Positions 1-10,569 of a stretch of DNA of 64,000 nucleotides are shown piece by piece. This stretch comes from Pomphorhynchus laevis (Eukaryota > Acanthocephala > Palaeacanthocephala > Echinorhynchida > Pomphorhynchidae): the NCBI GenBank assembly GCA_012934845.2, contig WNNJ02000395.1:62001-126000 (forward strand), given 5' to 3'. The notes under the pieces are model-generated. The model worked only from the letters and a program-made list of their open reading frames with translations. It was not told the origin of the DNA and searched no databases. The translations under genes were made by a program, and so were the position numbers. Within the stretch, counting starts at the first letter, position 1. Each line of letters starts with the position of its first letter.

Positions 1-44
1 CCGGTGGCGTTCTCAGAGGCATCTGTTTCGACGGTAAACGGAAT

Positions 45-2120
45 TTACTCATTAATTGTGTAAGTGCATGAGTCAATTGTATCCTTTTTTAAAACTTCGA
101 TCGCACCTAGCGATTTTTGATTCAGCGGAAACGTTGTGCTGGACTTGGTAAGTGGTGACAACTTTGCGGAGAAATTCGTTATCAATCTACTATAATAGGA
201 GAAGAATCCAAGTAAGCGTTTAAGCGATGCCGCATCATTAGGTATTTTGAGATTTTTCAATGCTGTTAGTCGATTTGGGTCAGGTTTCATTGTATTAAAT
301 GATATCTCATACCCCAGTGTCCTGATTTTGTGACACAGTATACTGATTTCTTTTCATTTATCTAGCAATCGAATTTGTTTAGCGCTTCTTTAAATTGGGC
401 AAGATTCAAGTCATGATTCAATTTGGATTTTTCACAGATAATGAAGTCATTGAGATAAGAAAAGACAACGTTCAATTTATTTACTTCGATGAAATTGTTC
501 ATGTATCGCTGAAAGCATGATACGCCATTCGTGACTCCCATCGGTTTGCGTGTGAATAGGTAACGGCGACCATTCGCCTCAAACGCAGTAAAATGCCTTT
601 CACGGGGTCAATCTCAATTTGATAATCAGCTTTCTGCAGGTCGATGAGGGAATAATATCGATGTTTTATTATTTCATTCGCTAGTTCTACGATTTTTGAT
701 AGTGGGTAGGCATCAAGGTATGTAAATTGGTTTATAGTCTGAGAAAAGTCCACGACAAGACGTTTACTTCCTGTGGCTCTGGAGACGACGACCTGGGCTC
801 TCCATGGTGACTGGCTTGGTTCTATGATGTCATTTTTGATCATGCGTTGGATTTCGTTCTGAATGAATGAATCATCGACTCTGCTGAATCTGCGGATCTT
901 TGTCGCGATAGGAAAAGTTTCTGTCGACAAGTTTTTGAACAATAGCGGTGCGTCAATCGTAAAAGCAGCTGAATAGACGATTTCCAAGTCTGCTAGAGGA
1001 CCACCGAATTCGATCGCGAACGCATTATGCAGTCTCAAGAAGGGTATTCCCAGTATAGCATCTGTACACAAACGCGGAAGAACGAAAAATTCAATTAGTG
1101 AATATGTTTTCTTGTTTAAACATATCGACGACACTTTTCTTACGCTATTTTGGTTATCTTCGAAGCCAAATAAATCTGGGAAAAGGCCTTGCAAGTCTCG
1201 ATTTTTAGCATTTGTAACTTTGTGTTGTGAATGAACATAGGTCTGTTCAGTTGGTGCGCATCTAAGCCTTTCGATGGGTTTAAGGTCAATGAGGAGAAAA
1301 GCACGGCGGACAATGATTCTGATTTTGTTGAAGCACACACTCGTGAAAAATGTCCAAGTTTTCCACATTTGACGGATCTAGCCAGACATTCGATTTGAGT
1401 ATGCGGTCTCCCTTCACAAAAGAAACAAGTGGGTTTCTTCCCTTGGAATAAAATAATTCTTCCCTTGTAAGAACTTAGTTCTCACACTAAGTCGATTAAG
1501 ATGTTGAAGTTCGTTGTTTAACCCTTCACTCGTTGTCGTAAGTCCTTCTTTGAGTAGATCAGGCGCACTCTGAATTTGTGCTAATTTGTGTCTGTCATTG
1601 ACTCCGGCAATGACAGACACGAATCAAATTCCATTAATCCTTGTCTGATCGAATCACAACGGATACCGCGTATAAAGGCATCTCGATTATAGTCATTTTT
1701 GGCTTCGTCTGCTGCCACAGTTCTAAAATTGCAGTCCTTCGCTAAGGATCGTTGCACTTGAATAAAGGTTTCGATGTCTGCCTCACTTTTCTGCCCACGA
1801 ATCGATAAAATGTGACGAGCAAGTACCTCGTTTGGAGTTTTTACGTAGATTTGCACTTATACTGTCATGGCTTCATCATACGTTGAGCAGTCTTCAATTA
1901 GTTCTTATACACGAGACCCTACATGCATTAGAAGGTATTTCAATATGTCGGTTTCGTGGGTTGAGGATACGACATAGCTGAAATTGTGCTTCCATAATTT
2001 AAATTTCCTCTGAGTTTCGGGTTCTTCAGTAAATACATCAAATCTTTCTAATCGAACATTCGATTTCGTAACGTTTGTGCAAACTTGCTGGAAGCATTGT
2101 CGAAGCTCGTCGGATGACAT
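45..2120 (-). mobile_element. Ty3/gypsy-like LTR retrotransposon remnant
   Basis: Minus-strand reading shows, from right to left, a gag-like region (about 2120-1660, with a segment resembling gypsy gag around YVKTPNEVLARHILSIRG), a CCHC-type zinc-knuckle region (about 1340-1440, KCGKLGHFSRVC), a protease-like end (ILGIPFLRLHN, near 1030-1060) and the start of a reverse transcriptase (RLVVDFSQTINQ, YSLIDLQKADYQIEI, about 640-780). More RT-side sequence (LLGFFSYYSRLI) lies at 160-240. The element runs off the left edge, so its 3' part is not visible. No LTR is seen in the window. It is a fossil with several breaks. Its right end abuts an RTE LINE. Family identity is from motif order; lineage within Ty3/gypsy is not resolved. 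Confidence 0.85.
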
Positions 2121-2129
2121 AGTGTTGAA

Positions 2130-3665
2130 TAACTGTGATTTTTTCTCCCCTACTTTAGTCCGAACTTCGTATGTTTATAGCCAAGCTGATTTGTCTATAT
2201 ATATCGCCGACCTTCCTTGGTATGCCCAATCACGTTGCTTTATTCTTGATCGTCTTTCGTTTGAAAATATTCCAAGTCAGCATCTAGTAATATCCAAGTA
2301 GTATCTACGTCAGTGACTTTTGATAAGACCATTGAAGAGATTAATGCAAGTGCATTCTGATTGAGACGCCACCATTTGAGTTTAAGTGAATGTGTCCTAT
2401 CTACTCGCGGCTTACGTGCTTGACATATTTTCAAATCGGCAATCAGTGGACGGTGCTGTGTTGCAACAGTTACGTACGGGATAATTTAACGTACATTATG
2501 GCATTTAACTCTCTTATTTTGACCAAATTATAGTCGATTTGAGATGATGTGTTACCGCTGTAGAATGTTTTAAGGTTAGATTCACACTTGATGAACCATG
2601 CATTCGATACGACAAGATCATGAGTATGTGCAAAATTCAGAATGCGTTCACCGCTATCGTTCCTTACACCAAAGCCACGTCCGCCATGACACGTGTATCC
2701 ATCACTTTATTTCCCGGCATGCTCAGTCAGGTCACCAGCGATAACTACAATGTCTCCAGAAGGAATTATTAATGCGTTGTCTCTCAGTTCGTCCAAAAAA
2801 GCGTTCTTATCGTTTTCGGAACATCCCATTTGGAGTGCGCAAGCACTGAAGACATGCAAGCGCCCTTTGTCTGTGGCAAAAACCACCCTCATCAATCGGT
2901 CGCTGTATCTATCTACACGTGAAACGAGATCTTGCCATTTGTCTGCTACAGCTATACCTATACCATACTTTGTACGATGACTGGCATGGTTTATTACATT
3001 GTATCCGTGACTTATCTTCATCGACTTGGACCCACCCCATCTTGTTTCTTGAATAGTACAAATATCAACTCGGCGTTTATGTTGGGCTGCTCCCTGTTCG
3101 ATGGATTTGCCAGTCAAAATTCCTACATTTAAAGTTCATATCCGAAGTGGAACAATTGAATTCTTTCTCCTTATTTGAGTTGCAAAACCCTCGTTAACTT
3201 TTCGGATGCATCGGGTTCTGTTCACACGCGTCGTTTGCAGAGAACGCCATAGTCCATTAGCTCTGGAAGCTTTTTGAGTCATGGTTTAATTGTGTTTCAA
3301 CAGCTAAAGTACAATCAGCTGACCTTTTGTCACGGCCTATCACTGATCGCCACAGTTGTAAGCGGTGGGCCTAGCCGGTTCACACTCAAGTGCGTGTCCT
3401 TATCCGGTTGTAAGGGGTTGAGCTTTTATATAATGGAGAAGCACACTCGCTATGTCACCATACACTATGCATTGTTAGATCATTTATTGGAATGACGGAC
3501 TTTACTCCATCACCCACCCCAACAGTGTACTGTGGCTAAATTGTCCACGACTGCTTATTCGACGAGGTCCTCGCTTATATCGCAGCTAACAACTGTATCC
3601 CGTGGCCGTTTCCTAATCCGCAACCCATGAGACGCGCTTGGTAGCATTAGCTATGTCCCAATTAT
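2130..3665 (-). mobile_element. RTE-type LINE, 5' half (leader plus endonuclease)
   Basis: Minus strand. About 3665-3130 is GC-richer non-coding leader. About 3117-2440 encodes an apurinic-type endonuclease of the RTE/BovB class: the entry RRVDICTIQETRWGG, then YGIGIAVADKWQDL, VVIAGDLTEHAGK and a following segment ILNFAHTHDLVVSNAWF, with SSQIDYNLVK further on (near 2520-2560). Between 2430 and 2150 the linker toward the RT is recognisable (KICQARKPRVDRTHSLKLKWW). The RT itself is missing, because the sequence changes to gypsy gag near 2120-2150. The frame is interrupted more than once, so this is a dead copy. Confidence 0.85.
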
Positions 3666-3732
3666 AGCTGATCGTTCCTGAATATTTAAAACTTTTACAT
3701 TGAATAGGTACCTAAATGAGATTTTCGATGTT

Positions 3733-3972
3733 TAGATCCAAGGTAGATGTCTCCTGATGACCTCTAATCCTTATTCTGATATAATTCTATTAGTCAATTC
3801 ATAACAATTGATTTTTAAGTTTAATTTCAGTTTATAATTCATCTTGATATAAATTATATAAAAATAATAATTATTTATTATTAATTAATTTTTTATTATT
3901 TAACTATTTAACTTTTATTTTGCATTATTTTTAATTTGCAATATAAAATACGTAGACTCAGTTAGCTTATTT
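3733..3972 (+). repeat. F1 repeat (PLE-associated), 5'-truncated copy
   Basis: Starts within the F1 core at CCTGATGACC and continues through the shared segment with the short inverted repeat AGTCAATT/AATTGA(T/C)T and the AT-rich tract, ending at the shared motif CGTAGACTCAGTTAGCT (near 3951-3967). Same orientation as the tandem pair at 8.8-9.5 kb. Confidence 0.8.
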
Positions 3973-4597
3973 ATTAGATTTTGTCAACATACAGTTCAAG
4001 TACATTCTGTGCCAGATATCACAGTTTTGATGATTGACAATGTATATGTGTGGAGATGATTTAACAATTTCAAATGCAAATTTTAATGAAACATTTAAAT
4101 TTTTTTATATTATTTACTTAAATTTCTGTTATATTTTGAAATTCAATGTAAGTTATGTAATTATGTTTAAGTATATTCTAATAAACATATTTGATTATAG
4201 GTGCGTACTATGACGTTTTTATATAAATCACTTTACGGTAACAACTGAAGTGATTTGATAACTACCAAGTATAATGCAGTTATTAGCATTAATTTAGTAA
4301 TTAATAAATAATTAATAAATAATTAATTTATTTAATTACTTAATTTAATTAGTGTTTATTTAAGTAATAACTATACAATTTTCAAATATAAGTAGAAATA
4401 TAACATTTAATAATATACAGTTATATTCCGAAGTTACTATAGATAACACCCAATCAAATATAAGTAGAAATGTAACTAAAACATTTATTTACTAATTACA
4501 TTTTACTAATTACATTTACTAATACAATATTGAAATATTATAAAGCTGAAAACGTAAGAAGCGAAAATTAATATCAGAAACAATTTCAAAGTAAGAT
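3973..4597. other. AT-rich spacer, nothing identified
   Basis: Simple AT-rich sequence with short direct repeats such as two copies of AATCAAATATAAGTAGAAAT-like sequence around 4380-4470. No gene seen. Confidence 0.6.
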
Positions 4598-5248
4598 CTA
4601 GCAGACATTTTTGTTTGTATTGACCGAACTTTTACTGTATTTATCCAAATAAACGCGATACTTCTTTGTGAAATTTTTTGTTAATAATTGTGAAGAAAAC
4701 ATTGCAGCGAATTGTATAATAATCATGATCAGAAAAGAGAAAGTCGATATATAAAAGTAAATTTTAAATCTGGATTTCACTTCTATATAACAAGCAGAAT
4801 CCGATAATGTAGTTACGCATGAAATTTTACAACCAAACTGGGATTCCAGAAAATGTTGGTTCTTAGTTATTAACGCGCATGTTATAAAATGGCTAAGTTG
4901 GCTATTCACGGTTAATTGCCAAACTATAAATGCTATATACAGAACACAAAGTGCCATCATAATGCCATTATAACCGTATAACGCATAATTTTTGCCTTTC
5001 GATATTGAAATAAAACTCTCTGTTGAAAACAATCCAAACAATGAAACGAATATGGACGAGGCTGCAGTAAAAGTGAAAATAAAAATTGCAACGCTTGGCT
5101 GGCAAACATCCTCCATAAATTTAGCGAATTCAGCTAAGCTATCACTTGAACAACAAAGACGGATCGCAATCACTGCCCAGAATATTCCAAATAATAGAAT
5201 TATAACGTTTAGGACTATAAATACGCCGTTTCTTTTTCTTGCATACAT
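4598..5248 (-). CDS. single-exon four-transmembrane protein, tetraspanin-like topology
   Basis: A 216-residue ORF with a methionine start and four hydrophobic segments at about residues 9-31, 52-74, 95-113 and 166-188. The first loop is short and begins with CC; the second, between TM3 and TM4, is about 50 residues and holds four cysteines (CALITKN..., FGCKISC, SACYIE). The C-terminal tail is short and lysine-rich. The topology (short N-tail, small loop, TM2-TM3 close together, larger cysteine-bearing loop before TM4) resembles a tetraspanin, but the diagnostic CCG motif is absent and the large loop is shorter than usual. A claudin-like or unrelated four-TM family is possible. No intron is needed. 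The function is unknown; a role at a membrane is the only safe inference. Nearby sequence is AT-rich spacer, so neighbours give no clue. Confidence 0.6.
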   Translation of the reverse strand: MYARKRNGVFIVLNVIILLFGIFWAVIAIRLCCSSDSLAEFAKFMEDVCQPSVAIFIFTFTAASSIFVSLFGLFSTESFISISKGKNYALYGYNGIMMALCVLYIAFIVWQLTVNSQLSHFITCALITKNQHFLESQFGCKISCVTTLSDSACYIEVKSRFKIYFYISTFSFLIMIIIQFAAMFSSQLLTKNFTKKYRVYLDKYSKSSVNTNKNVC

Positions 5249-6164
5249 TATTAAATATGTCTTCTTTAGATGTTGATTACAAGTTTACTGAAACTGCAAT
5301 AGGTACCTCGCTGGTACTTATATGTTTTAAATGCACTACAGAAATATTCACATTTTGTCAGTGATGAATAATCAACACTCAAGTTTTTTTACAATGCAGT
5401 AAAATTTAAAACATTAAAACACATGGACGAAGTATGATTCAAACGTTATTATCATTCTATGAGTATTTCAATCTCTCAGAAGTGTTTGAAATTTTTAGAG
5501 AATTTATAGTTCTATAGTATAATTTCAAAGATCGAAACACATGAATGATGCATAATGGAAAATTTAAAAAGCAAATTCGCTATTAGTCAGTGTATCAATA
5601 AAAATAGCAATAACTTCAAAACCGACTATAAAATCGACTAAAATGTTAAGGACAACAGTAAATTTTGTATACTTATGGTTTCAAAATATCATTAGAAACT
5701 AATGATTTTTGGTAATTATCAAGAATTATGAAATTACCATTTGCTAGATGCTATAAAGCAGGAATGGTCAAGTTTAAGAAGTTTGAGCCATATTTTCATC
5801 TTGTTCTTACCTGAATAGGTGGACTAATTAATAACATGTAATAATTTTATAAAACACGCTTGTTCGATCTGTATATCAGTTTCAAATTCTAGCGACATTC
5901 CAGATCCGGCCAGCGGTTGTCAATATATGCTCTAATGTATATAATTTGAAACCTAAAGACAAATTTTTATCCTAATTTTATCTAATTTAATTTTAATTTT
6001 GTTGATAGCAATGAGTATACGGCAAATGTCATTTTCTTCAAATAATATATTAATAATATTATTATTTACAAATAATTATTCCAAACTACTTTGGGCGTAA
6101 AATACTCTTTGACAACAAATGTTCTGAAACCACACTCGCAAATCTATTATCCTTCACAAAGGAA
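5249..6164. other. AT-rich spacer, including the promoter side of the four-TM ORF
   Basis: Contains the region upstream of the minus-strand ORF that starts at 5248. No recognisable coding sequence or repeat family, apart from the LINE tail boundary at the right end. Confidence 0.5.
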
Positions 6165-7260
6165 ATTAAATAAATAAAGATTTTCTTAAATTGCAGAACC
6201 ATCGTCAAAGAGAAGAACAAACTAAGTTAAAAATAAATCCTATGCAACTCTATCCTAAGTCTACTTCTTCTCTGCAACATTGTCACGGCCTCAAGTCCAT
6301 AGGGATCTGAGCCCTCGGCCGCACCAGCGAGCCGCCCTCCGATTGAACCATTCGGGGTCTCTCACTCACTGAGGGTCTAGTCGAAGCGGACTATGGTCGG
6401 TAATCTCGAGATGGGGTGCTCGAGAAACCTTAGTCTTTGCTTTGGGACACGTCCTCAAGAGAAGAAGGCTAATCCCAGGATAGCCCGAGTACCCAAAGGC
6501 GTACTTGGGGTTCCCATTCAATGACATATGGTGGTTCTGTTTCAGAGCAATTCTAGCTATCTTCACGATACTTTTAAGTATATCTAGGTCAGCTTTCCCC
6601 CACCAGTTCACCGTAACGGTGAACCCCATATATTTTATTCGACTCGTGAAGATAGGGAGTGGTTAAGGCTGCAAAATTGAAGAGAGTGCAGAGAGTGTTT
6701 GTCTCTTAAGTGTCTTTTTGTTTCCATAATCATGTAGGGCTAGTGAATCCTTCAAAACTCTATCAAGGCCTACGCGACTAATCCAACACGATGCCTTCTC
6801 CTTCCAGCAGACAAACTTCTCATTCTTGAATATCTCCCGGAATGAAGCCTGATAGGAACTTAGAAGATCAATACTCGTCCTATCCCTACTCAGCGGTACC
6901 CTATATCTAGAACTCCAGTATTTATTCGAGAGAACCTGCCGGAAAGATGCAGAGAGATTGGGAAGGAGTAGCATTTTTGCTAGGACCGTGAGTTTTGTTG
7001 GAGTGGGATTGCCAATGCGACTTCTATAGGTAGTCGAAAGGATCCCGGTAGCTTGCGAAGAGAGGTAGGAATTAAATTCGATCAAACTCTAATTTCCTAT
7101 TCTAGGGAAGAGTTGGATAGCTGCCTGAAAGAAGGCCACTCTGATAGGATCAAAGTGAAACACCCTTCTAAGCAACGTATCTTCCCCTGGCCGCCAGCGT
7201 ATTAGATAATGACAGGTGGTCAGCACCTGGCACGACTACTAAGTACAGATGGGTTTTAAC
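6165..7260 (-). mobile_element. LINE fragment, family LF (coding pieces plus 3' tail)
   Basis: Minus strand. 7085-6663 encodes a segment starting IEFNSYLSSQAT that is clearly paralogous to 56015-55701. 6629-6366 encodes the late segment (NWWGKADLDILKSIVKIA), also found at 21.75 kb and 54.6 kb. From about 6420 to 6290 lies the GC-rich 3' non-coding domain (CGACTAGACCCTCAGTG ... GGGCTCAGATCC), then a tail ending in AAGAAAATCTTTATTTATT near 6170. The central RT is missing, so the copy has an internal deletion as well as 5' truncation. Clade: R1/I/jockey-like by the RT seen in sibling copies. Confidence 0.8.
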
Positions 7261-8628
7261 AACCACATTTTATGTAGCAGTAATATCTCGAGGAGTGAAT
7301 TTTTCGTAGATCAATGAAAGTAGGGGTTAATGTTTTTTTGTGTTGGTGTTATAAACATTAGTTACACTATTACATCATTTTATTAATAATTTCATAATTT
7401 CATTTTATTTATTTAAATCATTATTACTCCATAATTAGAAAAGAACGAAATGTAAAACCAGACATCAAATTTAGTGATCTAAATGCGACCAATTATACTT
7501 GTCAAAGCAAGCAATTGAAAATCCTCGCCTGCTTTGAAATTCTTAGCTAAACAATACAAATATTCGATAATCCTCGCCAAATAACGCAAATATTTGAAAA
7601 TCCTTGCCAAACAACACATTTTTTGATTTAAAATCATTTATATATAAAAATTTAGTTCAAAAATTTAAGATTTTTACTGTAATTTGATGGAATTATTACG
7701 AATCTATAAATACGACTATTGAATCTATTTCAACGATAATACGATTATAAATAATTATCTAGGAATTTCCCTCCTAGATGTAAATATCTACTTTTTATAT
7801 TTTTAAACGAAACGGATGTAATGAATCTTCTATTTAAAATAAATAATTAAATGTTATCTGCAATTTGATCACAATTAAATAGAATTTAGTCTATTCATTT
7901 ATTTTTTGTTCACATATTTAGCTTAAGTAAACTGGCAAATCTAAGAATATAGAAAGTTATACATTTAAAACTTATATATAGTTATATATAAGTAACTTAT
8001 ATACATAGTTATAGATGTGGACTAACGTATATATTGAGTTATATACGTGCTTTATCCTAAAGTGATAATTTGATACACTTTATTAGCGAAAATGTTACTT
8101 TGTTAAGACACGAATAAATGTCTTTATGTAATTTATTTACTAATTTGATTTATTCGTGAAATGCTATAAAATCTCCGTTAAGACATATAATTTATTAAAA
8201 ATATACATAATATTTGTAATTAAATTTATTAATATTTTACATTCATCATATTTGATTCAATTTACACAATTCAATTAAAATTTGTTAACATTTAGTTTTC
8301 GTTGTATTTTAACAAGAATGAAGAGTAAAAATTTAAACCAAATAAAATTAACAAAATTAGTTAAGGAAATTGTATTTAAATACCTAAAAGAATTGTTATG
8401 ATTTTAGATTTAAAGAATCATAAAAATTAAGAGAAATAAATAGTTTTGAAAATATTTATAAAATGTTTTCACGTGTGAAAACATTTTGTTTAAAATTCAG
8501 TAAATAATATTGAATTATATTCGTAAAAGCTCAAGAGGCTTTTAAAAATGTATAAGAATTGTCGAATAATTTTTTATATTATTTTTAAGTTATAATATTT
8601 TTATCTTGCAAATAATTTAATAATACAT
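7261..8628. other. AT-rich spacer with one perfect palindrome
   Basis: No gene seen. 8461-8486 is a perfect 12-bp-arm hairpin (AAATGTTTTCAC, 2-nt spacer, complement). A short degenerate repeat of TTGAAAATCCT(C/T)GCC occurs near 7520-7610. Confidence 0.6.
8461..8486. repeat. perfect short palindrome
   Basis: Arms AAATGTTTTCAC and GTGAAAACATTT with a 2-nt centre. One of the scattered hairpins discussed under findings. Confidence 0.95.
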
Positions 8629-8665
8629 TATTATTAAAGCTTCTCCACAAGAAGCTTTAATAATA
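8629..8665. repeat. perfect 16-bp-arm hairpin
   Basis: TATTATTAAAGCTTCT, loop CCACA, perfect complement. It sits just left of the LINE RT fragment. Confidence 0.95.
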
Positions 8666-8671
8666 TAAAAA

Positions 8672-8755
8672 TAGCTTCTCCATTTCAGTAAAGCATTCGA
8701 CCATGTATATGGTGATTTTTTCTTGTATAAAACTTGATAGTAATGTTAACTTGTT
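8672..8755 (+). mobile_element. LINE reverse transcriptase fragment (motif A region)
   Basis: Plus-strand translation gives FSKAFDHVYGDFFLYKT, the non-LTR RT motif A context (normally DFSKAFD.V). The reading stops and passes into the F1 repeat at about 8757. The next RT motifs of the same orientation reappear on the far side of the F1 pair, at 9640-9790. Confidence 0.6.
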
Positions 8756-8756
8756 A

Positions 8757-9178
8757 AAGAATAAATTTAAACTCTTAAGTGGCAAATTTTTATGGATGGA
8801 TAATAAATAATATACTTTGTATTAGTATAAGATACTAGATAGTTTTATCAGAGGAAGTACATCATTAGCATGTATCTGGCCTTATTGCTATGTTGGGTAG
8901 AGGAGTTAGGGGCCGAAACCTGATAGCATAGCAGTTCCTCCTGATGACCCCTAATTCTTATTCTGATACATCGTCTGTTATTTATTAGTCAATTCATAAA
9001 AATGACTTTTTAAATTTCATTTTTTATTTTTATTTTTATTTTTTAACTTGATTTAAATTATAGAAAATCTAAAAACAATTATTAATTTTATTATTTAATT
9101 ATTAAATTTTGATTTAGCATTATTATGTTTTGTTTATTTTATAATTGTAATTTATATTTATAATAATATATGATATAT
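8757..9178 (+). repeat. F1 repeat copy with hammerhead-like core
   Basis: Starts with the PLE-end segment (AACTCTTAAGTGGCAAATTTTTATGG), then ATCAGAGGAAGTAC, then the core at 8888-8954. The core holds GGGTA (8895-8899), GAGGAG, GGCCGAAACC (8911-8920), TTCCTC (8935-8940) and CTGATGA (8941-8947). CCCCTAA (8948-8954) is perfectly complementary to TTAGGGG (8906-8912) just before the GAAA strand. It then runs into the AGTCAATTC hairpin region and the AT tract. It is the first of two tandem F1 copies. Confidence 0.8.
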
Positions 9179-9566
9179 ACTTTGCATTAGAATATAATAT
9201 ACTTTGCATTAGAATAAGATACTAGATAGTTATTTCAGAGGAAATACATCATTAGCATGTATTTGACCCCGCTGCTATGTTGAGTAGAAAAGTTAGTGGC
9301 CGAAACCTGATAGCATAGCAGTTCCTCCTAATGACCTCTAATCCTTATTCTGATACAACGTCTGTTATTTATTAGTCAATTCATAAAAATGACTTTTTAA
9401 ATTTCAATTTTTTATTTTAACTTGATTTAAATTATAGAAAATCTAAAAACAATTATTTATTTTATTATTTAATTATTACTTTGTGATTTAGCATTATTAT
9501 GTTTTGTCTAGTTTATAATTATATTAAATACGTAGACTCAGTTAGCTGATTTGATTTATATAAACT
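9179..9566 (+). repeat. F1 repeat copy, second of tandem pair
   Basis: Same order as the preceding copy, with a substituted core (GAGTA, CCGAAACC at 9300-9307, CTAATGA at 9328-9334). Ends at the shared motif CGTAGACTCAGTTAGCTG near 9532-9548. Confidence 0.8.
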
Positions 9567-9836
9567 TTATATTAAGTTTAATGTTGCGAAACCTTTTTCG
9601 CATCTTATTCTTCAAACCAAACACGCTAGAAATTTTTGATAATTTTGAGACTTTGCATGCCATTTCGACAATCAGGAAGAGTTATACAAGCTTACATGCT
9701 TAGTCCCTTATTGTTTTCCTTCTTCTTATTGGACCATTTCGTAACACTTAGTCATGATACGGATGATATTAAAATTTTTGATATTAAAATTGTTCTGACG
9801 ATCTATCCAAGCTATGAATAACATTCATAGCTTGGA
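9567..9836 (+). mobile_element. LINE reverse transcriptase fragment (motifs B-C) ending in a hairpin
   Basis: Plus-strand ORF 9636-9821 reads ...RVIQAYMLSPLLFSFFL... and ...HDTDDIKIF, the degenerate forms of the non-LTR RT signatures (G.RQGC.LSPLLF and YADDI). It is therefore an RT remnant and probably the continuation of the piece at 8672-8755. 9806-9836 is a perfect 14-bp-arm hairpin (TCCAAGCTATGAAT, 3-nt loop). Confidence 0.65.
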
Positions 9837-10569
9837 ATTACAAAAATTTATAAATGCAGAAACTTTGTCAATAATAACTTTATAATAATTCTCTCATTAA
9901 TAGGTTTAAACGTGTATTTATAAAATAACTTTAAATTTTCTCCGCCAGCATCGCAATACATGGGCGAGCAGATGATATGTTTAGTTATGACTAAGAAAAT
10001 GTTGTTCAAACAAAATTTAAGGTGTAGCTCAATCTTCAATGTATCATTTTGGAAATAGATAAGGCGTCCATTAAAAACAGAAGGCACACCAGTGAAATGG
10101 ACTCATATCTTGCTCCAAGAGTTCAATTAACAATTCATGATTACTGAATATTAATAATAATTCAAATGACTCAATTTGTCAAAAGGTTATTCTCTCCGAT
10201 CTATCTACTTTTCAAATAAAAAATAGTAATTATTAAAGGAAAATATAAGTAAAAATAAATAAATAGAGATGATTATACTTTCATTTATATGTTTGGATGT
10301 TAATTTGTTAATAACCACTTTACTATCGGAGAGTAATATTAATATTTGTAATATTAATATTAATATTTGTAATATAAATAATATTAATATTAATATTTGT
10401 TAATAACTACTTTACTATCGGAGAGTAATATAAACCACTAACATTGTTAGTGGTTAATCGGGCTACAGCATTTTAAGCATAAATTACTATTAATAATGCG
10501 ATTTAATAGTTTTATATTTCTTGTAAAAATATTCTTTTTTCACTAACAAATACAATTTCGGAAGACACT
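9837..10569. other. 3' flank of acid phosphatase gene with small repeats
   Basis: Contains two copies of CTTTACTATCGGAGAGTAATAT (first one beginning near 10318, second near 10409) separated by ATTAATATTTGTA units, and an 11-bp-arm palindrome AACCACTAACA/TGTTAGTGGTT at 10431-10453 around a single T. No gene identified. Confidence 0.6.

Noticed and set aside
8888-8954. HDV-like or pistol ribozyme as an explanation of the F1 pseudoknot (GCTATG..CATAGC with GAGGAA..TTCCTC)
   Set aside because: The nested double pseudoknot of HDV needs a further helix and a catalytic C between the third and last strands, where F1 has only two bases. The pistol-like TTAGGGG/CCCCTAA pairing occurs only in the 8.9 kb copy.
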